A program made the position numbers and the translations under genes. Positions 1 through 6,922 of a stretch of DNA of 64,000 nucleotides are shown one piece after another (the first letter of the stretch is position 1; every line of letters starts with the position of its first letter). This DNA is from Paenibacillus sp. CAA11 (GTDB lineage: Bacteria > Bacillota > Bacilli > Paenibacillales > Paenibacillaceae), in the NCBI RefSeq assembly GCF_003060825.1, contig NZ_CP028922.1, positions 3,517,001 through 3,581,000 of the forward strand, written 5' to 3'. The notes beneath the pieces are model-generated. The model made no database searches. It was not told the DNA's origin and saw nothing but the letters and a program-made list of their open reading frames with translations.

Positions 1-53
1 TTCTCACAGTTGATGGTCTTTAGATCAATACGTTCTTTCACATCGTTTGCCAT
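1..53 (-). CDS. hxlR: HxlR-family transcriptional regulator, N-terminal fragment
   Basis: Only the first 17 codons are inside the window (MANDVKERIDLKTINCE), reading leftward off the edge. The ATG at 53-51 follows a strong AAAGGAGGG Shine-Dalgarno site. The short polar start running into an N-C-E motif is how HxlR-type winged-helix regulators begin, and the gene lies just downstream of hxlAB, whose activator in Bacillus subtilis is HxlR. In B. subtilis that regulator is divergent from hxlAB; here it is co-directional and has its own promoter. The name rests on the short peptide plus context; another HxlR-family member is possible. Confidence 0.6.
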   Translation of the reverse strand, partial: MANDVKERIDLKTINCE

Positions 54-80
54 GGGACAATCCCTCCTTTTTGCTCCTAT

Positions 81-109
81 AGTATACATTGTATATCAAG
101 GGGTTACAA
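81..109 (-). promoter_or_regulatory. Sigma-A type promoter for hxlR
   Basis: On the minus strand TTGTAA (109-104) and TATACT (86-81) are separated by exactly 17 bases. The start codon lies about 28 bases beyond the -10 box. This gives the regulator a transcript independent of hxlAB. Confidence 0.7.
83..95. promoter_or_regulatory. Perfect 13-bp palindrome over the hxlR -10 box
   Basis: TATACA-T-TGTATA is a perfect inverted repeat covering most of the -10 box and the adjacent spacer of the hxlR promoter. A dimeric repressor bound here would block RNA polymerase, so autoregulation by the HxlR protein is a reasonable inference. Confidence 0.45.
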
Positions 110-152
110 AGATACTATGGAATATCCCGTACGAACGAAGTGACTTTATATC

Positions 153-197
153 ATAAGAAAAGAGACCTGACCTCATAGTTATAAGGCAGCTCTCTCT
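153..197 (-). terminator. Rho-independent terminator after hxlB
   Basis: The minus strand forms an imperfect hairpin (AGAGAGCTGCCT against AGGTCAGGTCTCT) followed by TTTTCTT, ten bases past the hxlB stop. It separates the hxlAB transcript from hxlR. Confidence 0.65.
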
Positions 198-206
198 CCT
201 GTACAC

Positions 207-761
207 CTATTCTAAATTGGCATGTCTTCCATACATCATTTGTGTCCCCAGCCCTTTAATCTCCATCAGGCGTAAGATAATGGCATCCAGCATCAAGAGC
301 ATGCTCTGCTCAAACCGCGAAGCCATCGGCTGGAGGGAAGCTGATCCCCCACTTTGATCCTTCGTGGCTGCCTCAAGCACCACCAGCTTGTCCGCCAGTC
401 CGGCCAATGTTGACTCAGGAACAATAGTCAGGAGAGCCAGCTCTCCTCCCAGGGCCTTCGCTTTCTCAGCCATAGCCACAAGCCCTTTCGTCTCTCCCGA
501 ACCGGAGCCAAGGATCAACAGATCTTGATTGCCGAGCGAAGGCGTAACCGTCTCGCCCACCACATAAGCATGGATCCCCATCTGCATCAGCCGCATCGCG
601 AAGGCCTTCATCATGAGCCCCGAGCGACCGGCACCGGCCGTAAAGACTTGATCGGCGCTGAGAATGGCTTGCACCAGCCCCTCCGCATCCGCTTCAGAGA
701 CCTGGGTTAAGGTCTGTTCAAGCTCTTCTAAGATCCGAGCTGTATATCTCGCGATTTCCAT
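207..761 (-). CDS. hxlB: 6-phospho-3-hexuloisomerase
   Basis: A 184-residue SIS-domain sugar isomerase that converts D-arabino-3-hexulose 6-phosphate to fructose 6-phosphate, the second step of the ribulose monophosphate route for formaldehyde. The SIS signature is visible in GAGRSGLMMKAFAMRLMQMG (about residues 42-62), which holds the sugar phosphate, and in the SGSGET loop near residue 86. Length matches the family (about 185). It starts 11 bases past the hxlA stop, so the two are co-transcribed, with the shared terminator downstream. Cytosolic. In Bacillus the pair detoxifies formaldehyde; the same role is inferred here. Confidence 0.93.
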   Translation of the reverse strand: MEIARYTARILEELEQTLTQVSEADAEGLVQAILSADQVFTAGAGRSGLMMKAFAMRLMQMGIHAYVVGETVTPSLGNQDLLILGSGSGETKGLVAMAEKAKALGGELALLTIVPESTLAGLADKLVVLEAATKDQSGGSASLQPMASRFEQSMLLMLDAIILRLMEIKGLGTQMMYGRHANLE

Positions 762-772
762 ACAGCGCTGCC

Positions 773-1405
773 TTAAGCCTGCTTGACCAGCTTCTGAATT
801 TCAGCAGCCGTCTGCCGCTTGTCCTCAGCCCCGGTAATTCCGCCGCCAACGATAACAAGATCAGGACTTGCCTTAATCGCCTCCGGCAGCGTATTCAGCT
901 TGATGCCGCCAGCAATCGCCGTCTTGGCATTCTTCACTACGCCTTTGATAATTTCCAGCTCTTCGAAGGAATTTTTGCCTTCTGCCTGAAGATCATATCC
1001 GGTATGGACGCAGATGTAATCTACGCCGAGTGCGTCGATTTCTTTGGCACGTGTCTCAATATCCTTCACGTTAATCATATCCACCAGAATCGCTTTGTTC
1101 TGCTTCTTGGCTTCAGCAACAGCGCCCTTAATGGTCGAATCATCGGTGGCTCCGAGCACCGTAATAATATCAGCGCCTGCTTCTGCCGCCTTCATGATTT
1201 CATAACCGCCGGCATCCATAATTTTCAGATCTGCAAGCACCTTTAGATTCGGAAAAGCTTCCTTGATCTCTTTTACGGCTCTGAGCCCTTCATTAATAAC
1301 GACGGGAGTACCTATTTCTACGATATCGATATAATCAGCTACTTCAGCTACCAGAGCCTTCGCTTCCGGAATATTTACAAGATCGAGTGCCAATTGCAGT
1401 TCCAT
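773..1405 (-). CDS. hxlA: 3-hexulose-6-phosphate synthase
   Basis: A 210-residue TIM-barrel enzyme of the orotidine-5'-phosphate decarboxylase superfamily. It condenses formaldehyde with ribulose 5-phosphate. The N-terminus MELQLALD, the metal-binding DLKIMDAGGYE segment (residues about 60-70), and the phosphate-binding AIAGGIK and VIVGGGI loops near the C-terminus are characteristic. An ATG at 1414 sits directly against the GGAGAGG ribosome site, so the ATG at 1405 with 9-base spacing is preferred and gives the standard 210 residues. First gene of hxlAB. Its promoter was not pinned down; GTACTTC and TTACTTC about 14 bases apart near 1487-1506 (minus strand) might be regulator contacts. Confidence 0.94.
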   Translation of the reverse strand: MELQLALDLVNIPEAKALVAEVADYIDIVEIGTPVVINEGLRAVKEIKEAFPNLKVLADLKIMDAGGYEIMKAAEAGADIITVLGATDDSTIKGAVAEAKKQNKAILVDMINVKDIETRAKEIDALGVDYICVHTGYDLQAEGKNSFEELEIIKGVVKNAKTAIAGGIKLNTLPEAIKASPDLVIVGGGITGAEDKRQTAAEIQKLVKQA

Positions 1406-1554
1406 TTGAATCATCCTCTCCTTTTTACCCTTTATTATGCTCCTTTAGGGTACCCCCACATTCTAAAGTCGTCGCTTACAAAAAGGAAGTACGCACTTTG
1501 AAGTAAGGTAGTTACCTGGACCATACTAAAGGCCTCATCAGAGAAGAGAATTAA

Positions 1555-2874
1555 TTATTTCTTGGCGAATCGGCGCTCAATTCTTCTCAGCTTCACTGGG
1601 CCCGCCACGAAGCTATAAGGGACAAAACGAACATCCGGCGGACAGCAGCCTTGCGAAGTAAAGGCGCTGATTAGCTCAGTCTCCAGCGCCCCTTGAATAT
1701 CTTCCAGCGGAACAGAGGCCCGAATTGCTGCCTCAACCTGTGTCTGCGAATGCTGGACAATACGGTATTCTAAAATCTGCGGCGAAGCCAGCATCACGGC
1801 ACGGCGAATGAAATCCGGGAAGATCGGGGCAGTCTGCTCCTCGCTTCCAAGCACTCGCCCGTAGAATACATCATCCGTTCTGCCCCCAATGGACGAGATG
1901 GCTGTAAACACACAGCCGCAAGGGCAAGGTTCCGGCCGCTCGGTGAGCAAATCATTCAGCCTGTAGCGCACAATGGGCTGCGCCTGCCTGGAGAAATCGG
2001 TAATCACAGGCGAGAACAAGCCCGCAGCCTCATCCAAATAATCCTTTTGAATGACCAGAATATCTTCGTTCAGATGGAGGGTGCCATGCGAACAGGTGAA
2101 GGCCAGAAAGCCTTCCGTACACTGATAAATCTGGTGAAGCTTCGTGCCGAATATGTTCTCCACAAAGCGGCGATCCAGCTCCTCAAGTACCTCAGCCACT
2201 GAGATGATGCGCTCGGGAGCCGCAGCAAGCCGGCCATCCCGCTTAGCCTCTGCCAGCAGCCTGAGCATGGACGGAGGGCCAACCAGAATGGACGGAAGCA
2301 GCTCATTCAGCTGCTCGATATGCTCCTCCAGTGGACGGATCATATCGAAGAAACGAAAGGTGATCCGCTTTGACTTCACGCTCTGATACAAGTTGCTGTC
2401 TGCTCGAAGAAAGAAAGCTACCCGATGCTTTGCAAGCAGCGAGCCAGGCAGTGCTTTCGCCAGCACCGTACCCGCCCAAGCCGCCCTTTCCTCCTCACTA
2501 ACAAGAAATATGCCGCGGTTGCCCGAGGTCCCGGAGGATAAGCCGACCGTCACCGAGCCGAGCTGTGGAGAGAAATCCCGCTCCCTCTCCGCGCGTAGAG
2601 CCACCTCGAAGGCTTCCTCCTTCGTAACTCCCACGGTATTGAGATCATCGAATCTATCCATCATCAGGTTCTTATCCAATGTTGGCCATTCGCGCCAGTC
2701 CTCAGGATCAAGAGTCTCCAGATACTCCGAATAGAGCCTTGATTTGCCCTTGAGCTGCTTCAGAAAGGACACCACACGACGGTGCTGCCACTGCTCCAGC
2801 TGCTCCCGGCTCTTCCAGTGTCTCTCCCGGTATTTCGCAAGTCCATAATGTTTGAGTAAAACTCCAAGCTTCAT
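1555..2874 (-). CDS. PaaK/CapK-type adenylate-forming enzyme (F390 synthetase-related)
   Basis: 439 residues of the phenylacetate-CoA-ligase/CapK branch of the AMP-binding superfamily, which activates a carboxylate as an acyl-adenylate. Visible motifs are the ATP loop SSGTSGNRG (residues 113-121), YQCTEG (250-255), YRLNDLL (304-310), a Cys cluster CPCGC (317-321) and GRTDD (331-335), in the family order. The ATG at 2874 is chosen because GGAGGT lies 9 bases upstream; the MBL gene stops 5 bases before it. It is the last gene of a four-gene set with a thiolase and a ketoacid-type reductase. The substrate cannot be read from sequence; a beta-hydroxy acid made by the upstream enzymes is inferred. 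Confidence 0.8.
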   Translation of the reverse strand: MKLGVLLKHYGLAKYRERHWKSREQLEQWQHRRVVSFLKQLKGKSRLYSEYLETLDPEDWREWPTLDKNLMMDRFDDLNTVGVTKEEAFEVALRAERERDFSPQLGSVTVGLSSGTSGNRGIFLVSEEERAAWAGTVLAKALPGSLLAKHRVAFFLRADSNLYQSVKSKRITFRFFDMIRPLEEHIEQLNELLPSILVGPPSMLRLLAEAKRDGRLAAAPERIISVAEVLEELDRRFVENIFGTKLHQIYQCTEGFLAFTCSHGTLHLNEDILVIQKDYLDEAAGLFSPVITDFSRQAQPIVRYRLNDLLTERPEPCPCGCVFTAISSIGGRTDDVFYGRVLGSEEQTAPIFPDFIRRAVMLASPQILEYRIVQHSQTQVEAAIRASVPLEDIQGALETELISAFTSQGCCPPDVRFVPYSFVAGPVKLRRIERRFAKK

Positions 2875-2879
2875 AATCC

Positions 2880-3719
2880 TTAGACCTCCATGGCCTTGCC
2901 GCACAGCGCAAGCGATTCTTCGCCGTGAGTGAAGAGCAGATTCAGCCCCGGCTCACGCTGCTTCAACTCATGCAGCCGCTCAAATGTCTGTTTATATTTG
3001 GAGCTGTGGTCAAAAATAAAGAACGCCAACGGATGCGGCAGCCGATTCTCTAGAACCGCCTGAAGCGACCAGCTTGCATCCGCCCCAAGAAAGACCGGGG
3101 ATTTCAGGTTGGGGCCTATGATAAGCCCGTACTGCGGATCAGCATGCCCTGGCAGCGCTACGGCTGCAAGCTCCCCATCGCCAAATACATCATAGGCTTC
3201 TGTGAAAGGGGCGAATTGCGCAGGCAGTGCTAGCTTAGGAAGATCCTCCAGCCATACCGCCCGTTCCTTAAAATCTCCAGGTAAGAGGGCCGGGAGGAAC
3301 GCTCGCTTGACGGCACGTACTCCCCGCAGAGACTCCAGCGATGTATATGCGTCATAGGAGCAGATGAACTGAGCCCCGGTAAAATCCGACAGTCCGCAAA
3401 TATGGTCAGCATGGAAATGAGACAAAAACACGAACCGGATCTCTTCAGGCTTATAACCAGCCTGTCTTACATGCTCTGCTGCGGTCAGGAATCCATCCAT
3501 ATGTACGGGAGTAACCTTGCGGTACAAATTATACGGAAAGCTTCGCGTAGCTTCATTAAAGGCAGGAGAGTAGCCAGTGTCGAACAGAATGGGGCCGAGC
3601 TGCGGATGCTCGATCAAAGCAATAATGGCGTGGAACCGAATCGAACGCCAGCTGCCGCCAGAAATCGACAAGGCCTCACGCTGCTTACAATAACCTGTGC
3701 TGAACAAAGTAACCTTCAT
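2880..3719 (-). CDS. Metallo-beta-lactamase-fold hydrolase, lactonase-like
   Basis: 279 residues with a complete dinuclear metal site: H101-x-H103-x-D105-H106 (SHFHADH), H192 (LPGHAD), D214 and H265 (LFTHGEES). This set is the pattern of MBL-fold enzymes such as N-acyl homoserine lactonases. No signal peptide, so cytosolic. Its ATG overlaps the stop of the upstream reductase as ATGA (3719-3716), which implies translational coupling. Within the Ole-like gene set it occupies the place where other bacteria have the alpha/beta hydrolase OleB. Opening a lactone or cleaving a thioester intermediate is therefore a plausible but unproven role. Confidence 0.8.
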   Translation of the reverse strand: MKVTLFSTGYCKQREALSISGGSWRSIRFHAIIALIEHPQLGPILFDTGYSPAFNEATRSFPYNLYRKVTPVHMDGFLTAAEHVRQAGYKPEEIRFVFLSHFHADHICGLSDFTGAQFICSYDAYTSLESLRGVRAVKRAFLPALLPGDFKERAVWLEDLPKLALPAQFAPFTEAYDVFGDGELAAVALPGHADPQYGLIIGPNLKSPVFLGADASWSLQAVLENRLPHPLAFFIFDHSSKYKQTFERLHELKQREPGLNLLFTHGEESLALCGKAMEV

Positions 3720-4717
3720 CGTTGCCCCTCCTTCCCGGTCTCTTCCCACCAATTACAGAACCGTATAATGCCTTCATCCAGGCTTACGATCGGACGATAG
3801 CCAAGCATTGCTCTGGCCTTGTCGATGTTCAACGTCTGGCTGAACGCCAGAAGCCCGGCCGTGTAACGGGTAAGCAGCGGCTCCTTGCGGCCTCCACCCA
3901 GCCGGGACGCTGTCTCGAGGATGAACGCCAGCCCCTGCACCGCCGAATAAGGGAGACGCCGGTACCGGAATGGCATTCCGAGCTGCTTGAACAGCTGCTC
4001 CAGCAGACCAAACAGCATCACCGGCTCCCCGTTCGTAATGTTGAATTTATGCCCGAAGGCTGCGGACGGTGCCGCAAGGCAGCACATCAGCGCTTCGGTC
4101 ACATTATCAATATAAGTCACATCCAACACGGCCCGCCCCTGATGGAACAGCGGGACAAAGCCCTTCTCGTTGGCCCGGAGCAGGCGGGGAAATATCGCCG
4201 TATCTCCCGGCCCGAATAGCCCCCTTGGCCGAATGGTCAGCACCGGCAGGCCAGCTGCCGCCCCGGCGTCCGCTTCCTGCTCAGCCAGCAGCTTCGTAGC
4301 CGCATAGGCATTGACAGCTCTTGGAGGCAGCTTCGCATCCTCTCGAATATCCAGCCGATCACGAAATTCAAAGTATATCGAAGGCGTTGATACGTTAATC
4401 AAGCGGCCCACGCCATGCTTCAGAGCCCCTTGTACCATATGCCGTGTTCCCAGCACATTGGTACGGTAGAAATCCCGGTAGTCCCCCCAAGGAGACGACA
4501 GCGCTCCGCAATGAATGACGGCATCCTGACCCTGACAGGCTTCGGCAGCCAGCTCATCTCCAAGGTCCTGCTGCAAGAATCTTGCCCCTTGCTGCTGCAG
4601 CCGCTCGCCTTCCACCTTGCTGCGCCCCATTCCGGTCACCTCATGCCCTTCGCGCAGCAGCCGACCGATCAAATTTTTCCCCAGGAATCCTGTGGCTCCC
4701 GTAACAAGCACTTTCAT
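3716..4717 (-). CDS. NAD(P)-dependent epimerase/3-beta-HSD family reductase, OleD-like
   Basis: 333 residues, extended short-chain dehydrogenase fold. The nucleotide-binding loop GATGFLG is at residues 7-13, the catalytic Y138-x3-K142 pair lies in YAATK, and the preceding NVSTPSIYF stretch supplies the Ser/Thr. The segment from STPSIYF to AYAATKLLAE closely resembles 3-beta-hydroxysteroid dehydrogenase-like enzymes, which include OleD (reduction of 2-alkyl-3-ketoacids). The ribosome site is poor (GGAATGG) and a 91-bp repeat element ends 20 bases upstream of the ATG. It is coupled by a 4-base overlap to the MBL gene. Sugar-nucleotide epimerase is the main alternative, but context favours a ketoacyl substrate. 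Confidence 0.78.
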   Translation of the reverse strand: MKVLVTGATGFLGKNLIGRLLREGHEVTGMGRSKVEGERLQQQGARFLQQDLGDELAAEACQGQDAVIHCGALSSPWGDYRDFYRTNVLGTRHMVQGALKHGVGRLINVSTPSIYFEFRDRLDIREDAKLPPRAVNAYAATKLLAEQEADAGAAAGLPVLTIRPRGLFGPGDTAIFPRLLRANEKGFVPLFHQGRAVLDVTYIDNVTEALMCCLAAPSAAFGHKFNITNGEPVMLFGLLEQLFKQLGMPFRYRRLPYSAVQGLAFILETASRLGGGRKEPLLTRYTAGLLAFSQTLNIDKARAMLGYRPIVSLDEGIIRFCNWWEETGKEGQR

Positions 4718-4736
4718 ACATCAACCATTCCATTCT

Positions 4737-4827
4737 ATATAGATTGAACTAAAGTTTTACATTGAATTTTCTGTTATCACGGCCTAATACTGTTCTATAA
4801 CGTTCATTTCTTTAGTTCATTCTACAT
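4737..4827. repeat. MITE-like inverted-repeat element, copy A
   Basis: A 91-bp element whose ends ATATAGATTGAACTAAAG and CTTTAGTTCATTCTACAT are near-perfect inverted repeats. The interior carries a GGCCTAATAC motif shared with the other copies. It lies between the KAS III-like gene and the reductase of the same operon. It encodes nothing. Copies at 48322-48413 and 63689-63779 share most bases, and a shortened one is at 18394. Confidence 0.85.
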
Positions 4828-4849
4828 ATATCCGAATATAAATTAATCA

Positions 4850-5842
4850 TTAGTACTCCATGATCATTCCGCCCAAGGAGACACCGGCCGAAATACCGAT
4901 CAGCGCAAAGCGATCCCCCCGCTTCAGTCTTCCCCCCTGTACTGCCTCGTGCAGTCCCATCGGAATGGAAGCTGCGATTGTATTACCGTGATTCTCAATG
5001 ATGTTCATCATTTGCCGGTCAGTAATGCCCAGCTTCTTCTGCAATAAGCGCATCGCCATGGCGCTGCCCTGATGAGGAATCACCAGATCAAGATCGGTCA
5101 TCCTCATCTCTGCCTCTCCAAACAGGCGGGAGAGAAAATCCGGCAGTAATTTGGACGTTTTCTTAAAAATAGCCTCTCCCCGCATATCGAACAAATATTC
5201 CGCATCTGTCGCCGGCGAATAATGCCGTGGGGGGAATTTAGAGCCGCCTCCGCGGACTTCGGACAAGGCTTTCCCCGAACCATAAGTCTCCATGCGGGAA
5301 GCTAGAATACCTGCGCTTTCATTCTCTGCAGAAGTGCCGACAATGACAGCAGCGGCGCCATCCCCGAACAGAATAGAGCTCTCGGCATCTTTATAGTTCA
5401 GACCGATCGAGGCCTTCTCGGTAGCAACAATCAGGACGCGGCGGTATCGTCCAGCATCAACCAGATAGGAGATCAGATCCAGCGCAGCGACGAAAGACAG
5501 ACAAGTAGAGTTTACGTCAAAGCAAGGAATCCCGGAATCCCCATACCCCATTTCATTCTGAATGATAGAAGCCGTACAAGGAATAGGCTGCTCCGGAATC
5601 GAGCTGGCACAGATCATGCAGTCCACATCGGACAAGCTGAGTCCCGCATGCTCAAGTGCGGCCATGGCCGCTTTAGCACCCATCTGGGATACTGTTTCCT
5701 CTTCGGCATAATGTCTGACTTTTACACCGGATTTCTTGTATACCCAGCCCGGCGACTTCCCTGTAATTATATCTAAATCTTCCGAAGTTACCTCTTTAGC
5801 AGGTAGGTACTTCCCCGTTCCTATTATGCGAATTCGTCTCAT
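4850..5842 (-). CDS. KAS III-like condensing enzyme (thiolase superfamily)
   Basis: 330 residues of the 3-oxoacyl-ACP synthase III type. The triad is intact: Cys114 in FDVNSTCLSF, His257 in IPHQGS and Asn287 in ENHGNTIAASIP, so it should be able to condense acyl thioesters. ATGs at 5848 and 5842 are both possible; 5842 is preferred because AGGGGG then has 9-base spacing. It heads a same-strand set with a reductase, an MBL hydrolase and an adenylating enzyme and no ACP or other fatty-acid genes, so it is unlikely to be the housekeeping FabH. An OleA-like head-to-head condensation of two acyl-CoAs is the inferred role. Confidence 0.82.
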   Translation of the reverse strand: MRRIRIIGTGKYLPAKEVTSEDLDIITGKSPGWVYKKSGVKVRHYAEEETVSQMGAKAAMAALEHAGLSLSDVDCMICASSIPEQPIPCTASIIQNEMGYGDSGIPCFDVNSTCLSFVAALDLISYLVDAGRYRRVLIVATEKASIGLNYKDAESSILFGDGAAAVIVGTSAENESAGILASRMETYGSGKALSEVRGGGSKFPPRHYSPATDAEYLFDMRGEAIFKKTSKLLPDFLSRLFGEAEMRMTDLDLVIPHQGSAMAMRLLQKKLGITDRQMMNIIENHGNTIAASIPMGLHEAVQGGRLKRGDRFALIGISAGVSLGGMIMEY

Positions 5843-5848
5843 ATCCAT

Positions 5849-6047
5849 GAGCCCCCTAGAAATCTATCTATTTTTTTCCACTTAGAAATATTGTACTTGA
5901 TTCGTCCATTCATAGGAAGATTCGACAATAAAAACAGCGCAAACCTCCTAAGTCCAGCATCAGCCCATCTGTGCCTTTACACCTAGTTCCAGGAACCTAA
6001 CCTCAGCCTGCTGGTCGTTCCCGTGCGGCTTGGTTCTGACGGCATGG
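5849..6047. other. Non-coding stretch upstream of the thiolase operon
   Basis: No credible gene. A weak sigma-A-like box for the thiolase operon may lie here on the minus strand (TACAAT at 5895-5890 with a poor TTCCTA 17 bases upstream). The rest holds no clear hairpin or repeat. Confidence 0.35.
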
Positions 6048-6077
6048 TTGTCTGCAAGGAGTAATCATGTATATAAT
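6048..6077 (+). promoter_or_regulatory. Sigma-A type promoter of the YdjM-like gene
   Basis: TTGTCT (6048-6053) and a perfect TATAAT (6072-6077) are 18 bases apart. Transcription would start near 6084, within a base or two of the palindrome described next. Confidence 0.65.
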
Positions 6078-6084
6078 ATAAAAG

Positions 6085-6098
6085 CAAACATACGTTTG
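6085..6098. promoter_or_regulatory. Possible LexA/SOS-like operator
   Basis: CAAACATACGTTTG is an inverted repeat with N4 spacing at the predicted transcription start. It resembles the Bacillus LexA consensus CGAAC-N4-GTTCG but differs symmetrically at one base of each half (A for G, T for C). Escherichia coli ydjM, a relative of the downstream gene, is LexA-controlled, which makes the position suggestive. Confidence 0.35.
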
Positions 6099-6157
6099 GT
6101 TTAGTATTGTTTGTTAGTGTTAACAGTCAGCTAGAGCATTTGTCAGAGGAGGTTTTC

Positions 6158-6805
6158 ATGAAAGGATCCACACACCTTACCCTTGGTGTAGCTATCGGAA
6201 CAGCTGCCGCAGTCTATTATCCGTTCAGTGTTCAACATGCTGCTATATACATAGCTACCTCAGCGGTATCGGCTCTGAGCGCAGATTTGGATGGGCCCAG
6301 CCTGCTCAGCTCGCGGATCGGGAAGGTATCGAAATGGCTGCACCGTTCCTTACCGGTAATCGGCATACTGCTGCTTGTTCTCCTGGCATATCAATATGCT
6401 GCTCATGGCGTGATTGACCCGGCACTAGGAGCTGCTACAGGGATAACGCTTCTGCCAGGCCTGATCCTGCAGGAAGGTACGCTTCGCAACCTGCTGGTCA
6501 GCCTCTGTGGAGGCGGGCTTATCTATGCAGGCTTAACGTACGGCATGCCCTGGCTTGCCGGTCTCGGTCTGTTCGCTGTATGCGCACCTTGGCTGAAGCA
6601 TCGGGGACTAACCCATACCCTTTGGGCGTTAATCCTGTGGTGGTTTATTGGACGGGGGCTTGAAGAGCAGGTTCAAGTCCCTTCTTTGGGGCTGATCGCA
6701 GGGGCAGGCTACTTATCTCATTTAATCGCGGACACCCTAACACCAAGTGGTGTAAAGTGGCTGTATCCCATCTGGAAGAAGCCGTTTCGGCTGCCGTTTT
6801 TTTAA
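6158..6805 (+). CDS. YdjM-family membrane-bound metal-dependent hydrolase
   Basis: 215 residues with several hydrophobic segments. Family features are the N-terminal STHLTLG motif with a conserved His, SADLDGPSLLSSRIG (Asp-rich, about residues 44-58), HRGLTHTLW (about 150-158) and YLSHLIADTLTPSGVKWLYP near the C-terminus. These His/Asp clusters define the YdjM/PF04307 family of predicted integral-membrane metal hydrolases, whose substrate is unknown. The ATG at 6158 follows AGAGGAGG; an in-frame ATG at 6107 has no ribosome site. A strong promoter with an SOS-like palindrome lies upstream and a two-way terminator downstream. Confidence 0.85.
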   Translation: MKGSTHLTLGVAIGTAAAVYYPFSVQHAAIYIATSAVSALSADLDGPSLLSSRIGKVSKWLHRSLPVIGILLLVLLAYQYAAHGVIDPALGAATGITLLPGLILQEGTLRNLLVSLCGGGLIYAGLTYGMPWLAGLGLFAVCAPWLKHRGLTHTLWALILWWFIGRGLEEQVQVPSLGLIAGAGYLSHLIADTLTPSGVKWLYPIWKKPFRLPFF

Positions 6806-6857
6806 AAGCACCTTCAAAGGCCTTATTTCGTTCGTTCCACACTCAGGACGCTTAGAA

Positions 6858-6904
6858 GAAAACCCGGGATCGCAGGCGGTAGTTCCCCCTGCATCCCGGG
6901 TTTT
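6858..6904. terminator. Bidirectional terminator
   Basis: AAAACCCGGGAT-GCAGG pairs with CCTGC-ATCCCGGGTTTT, giving A and T runs on both flanks. It serves the YdjM-like gene on the plus strand and the converging lipoprotein gene on the minus strand. Confidence 0.85.
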
Positions 6905-6922
6905 GCTTAAAGCACAACCTAT

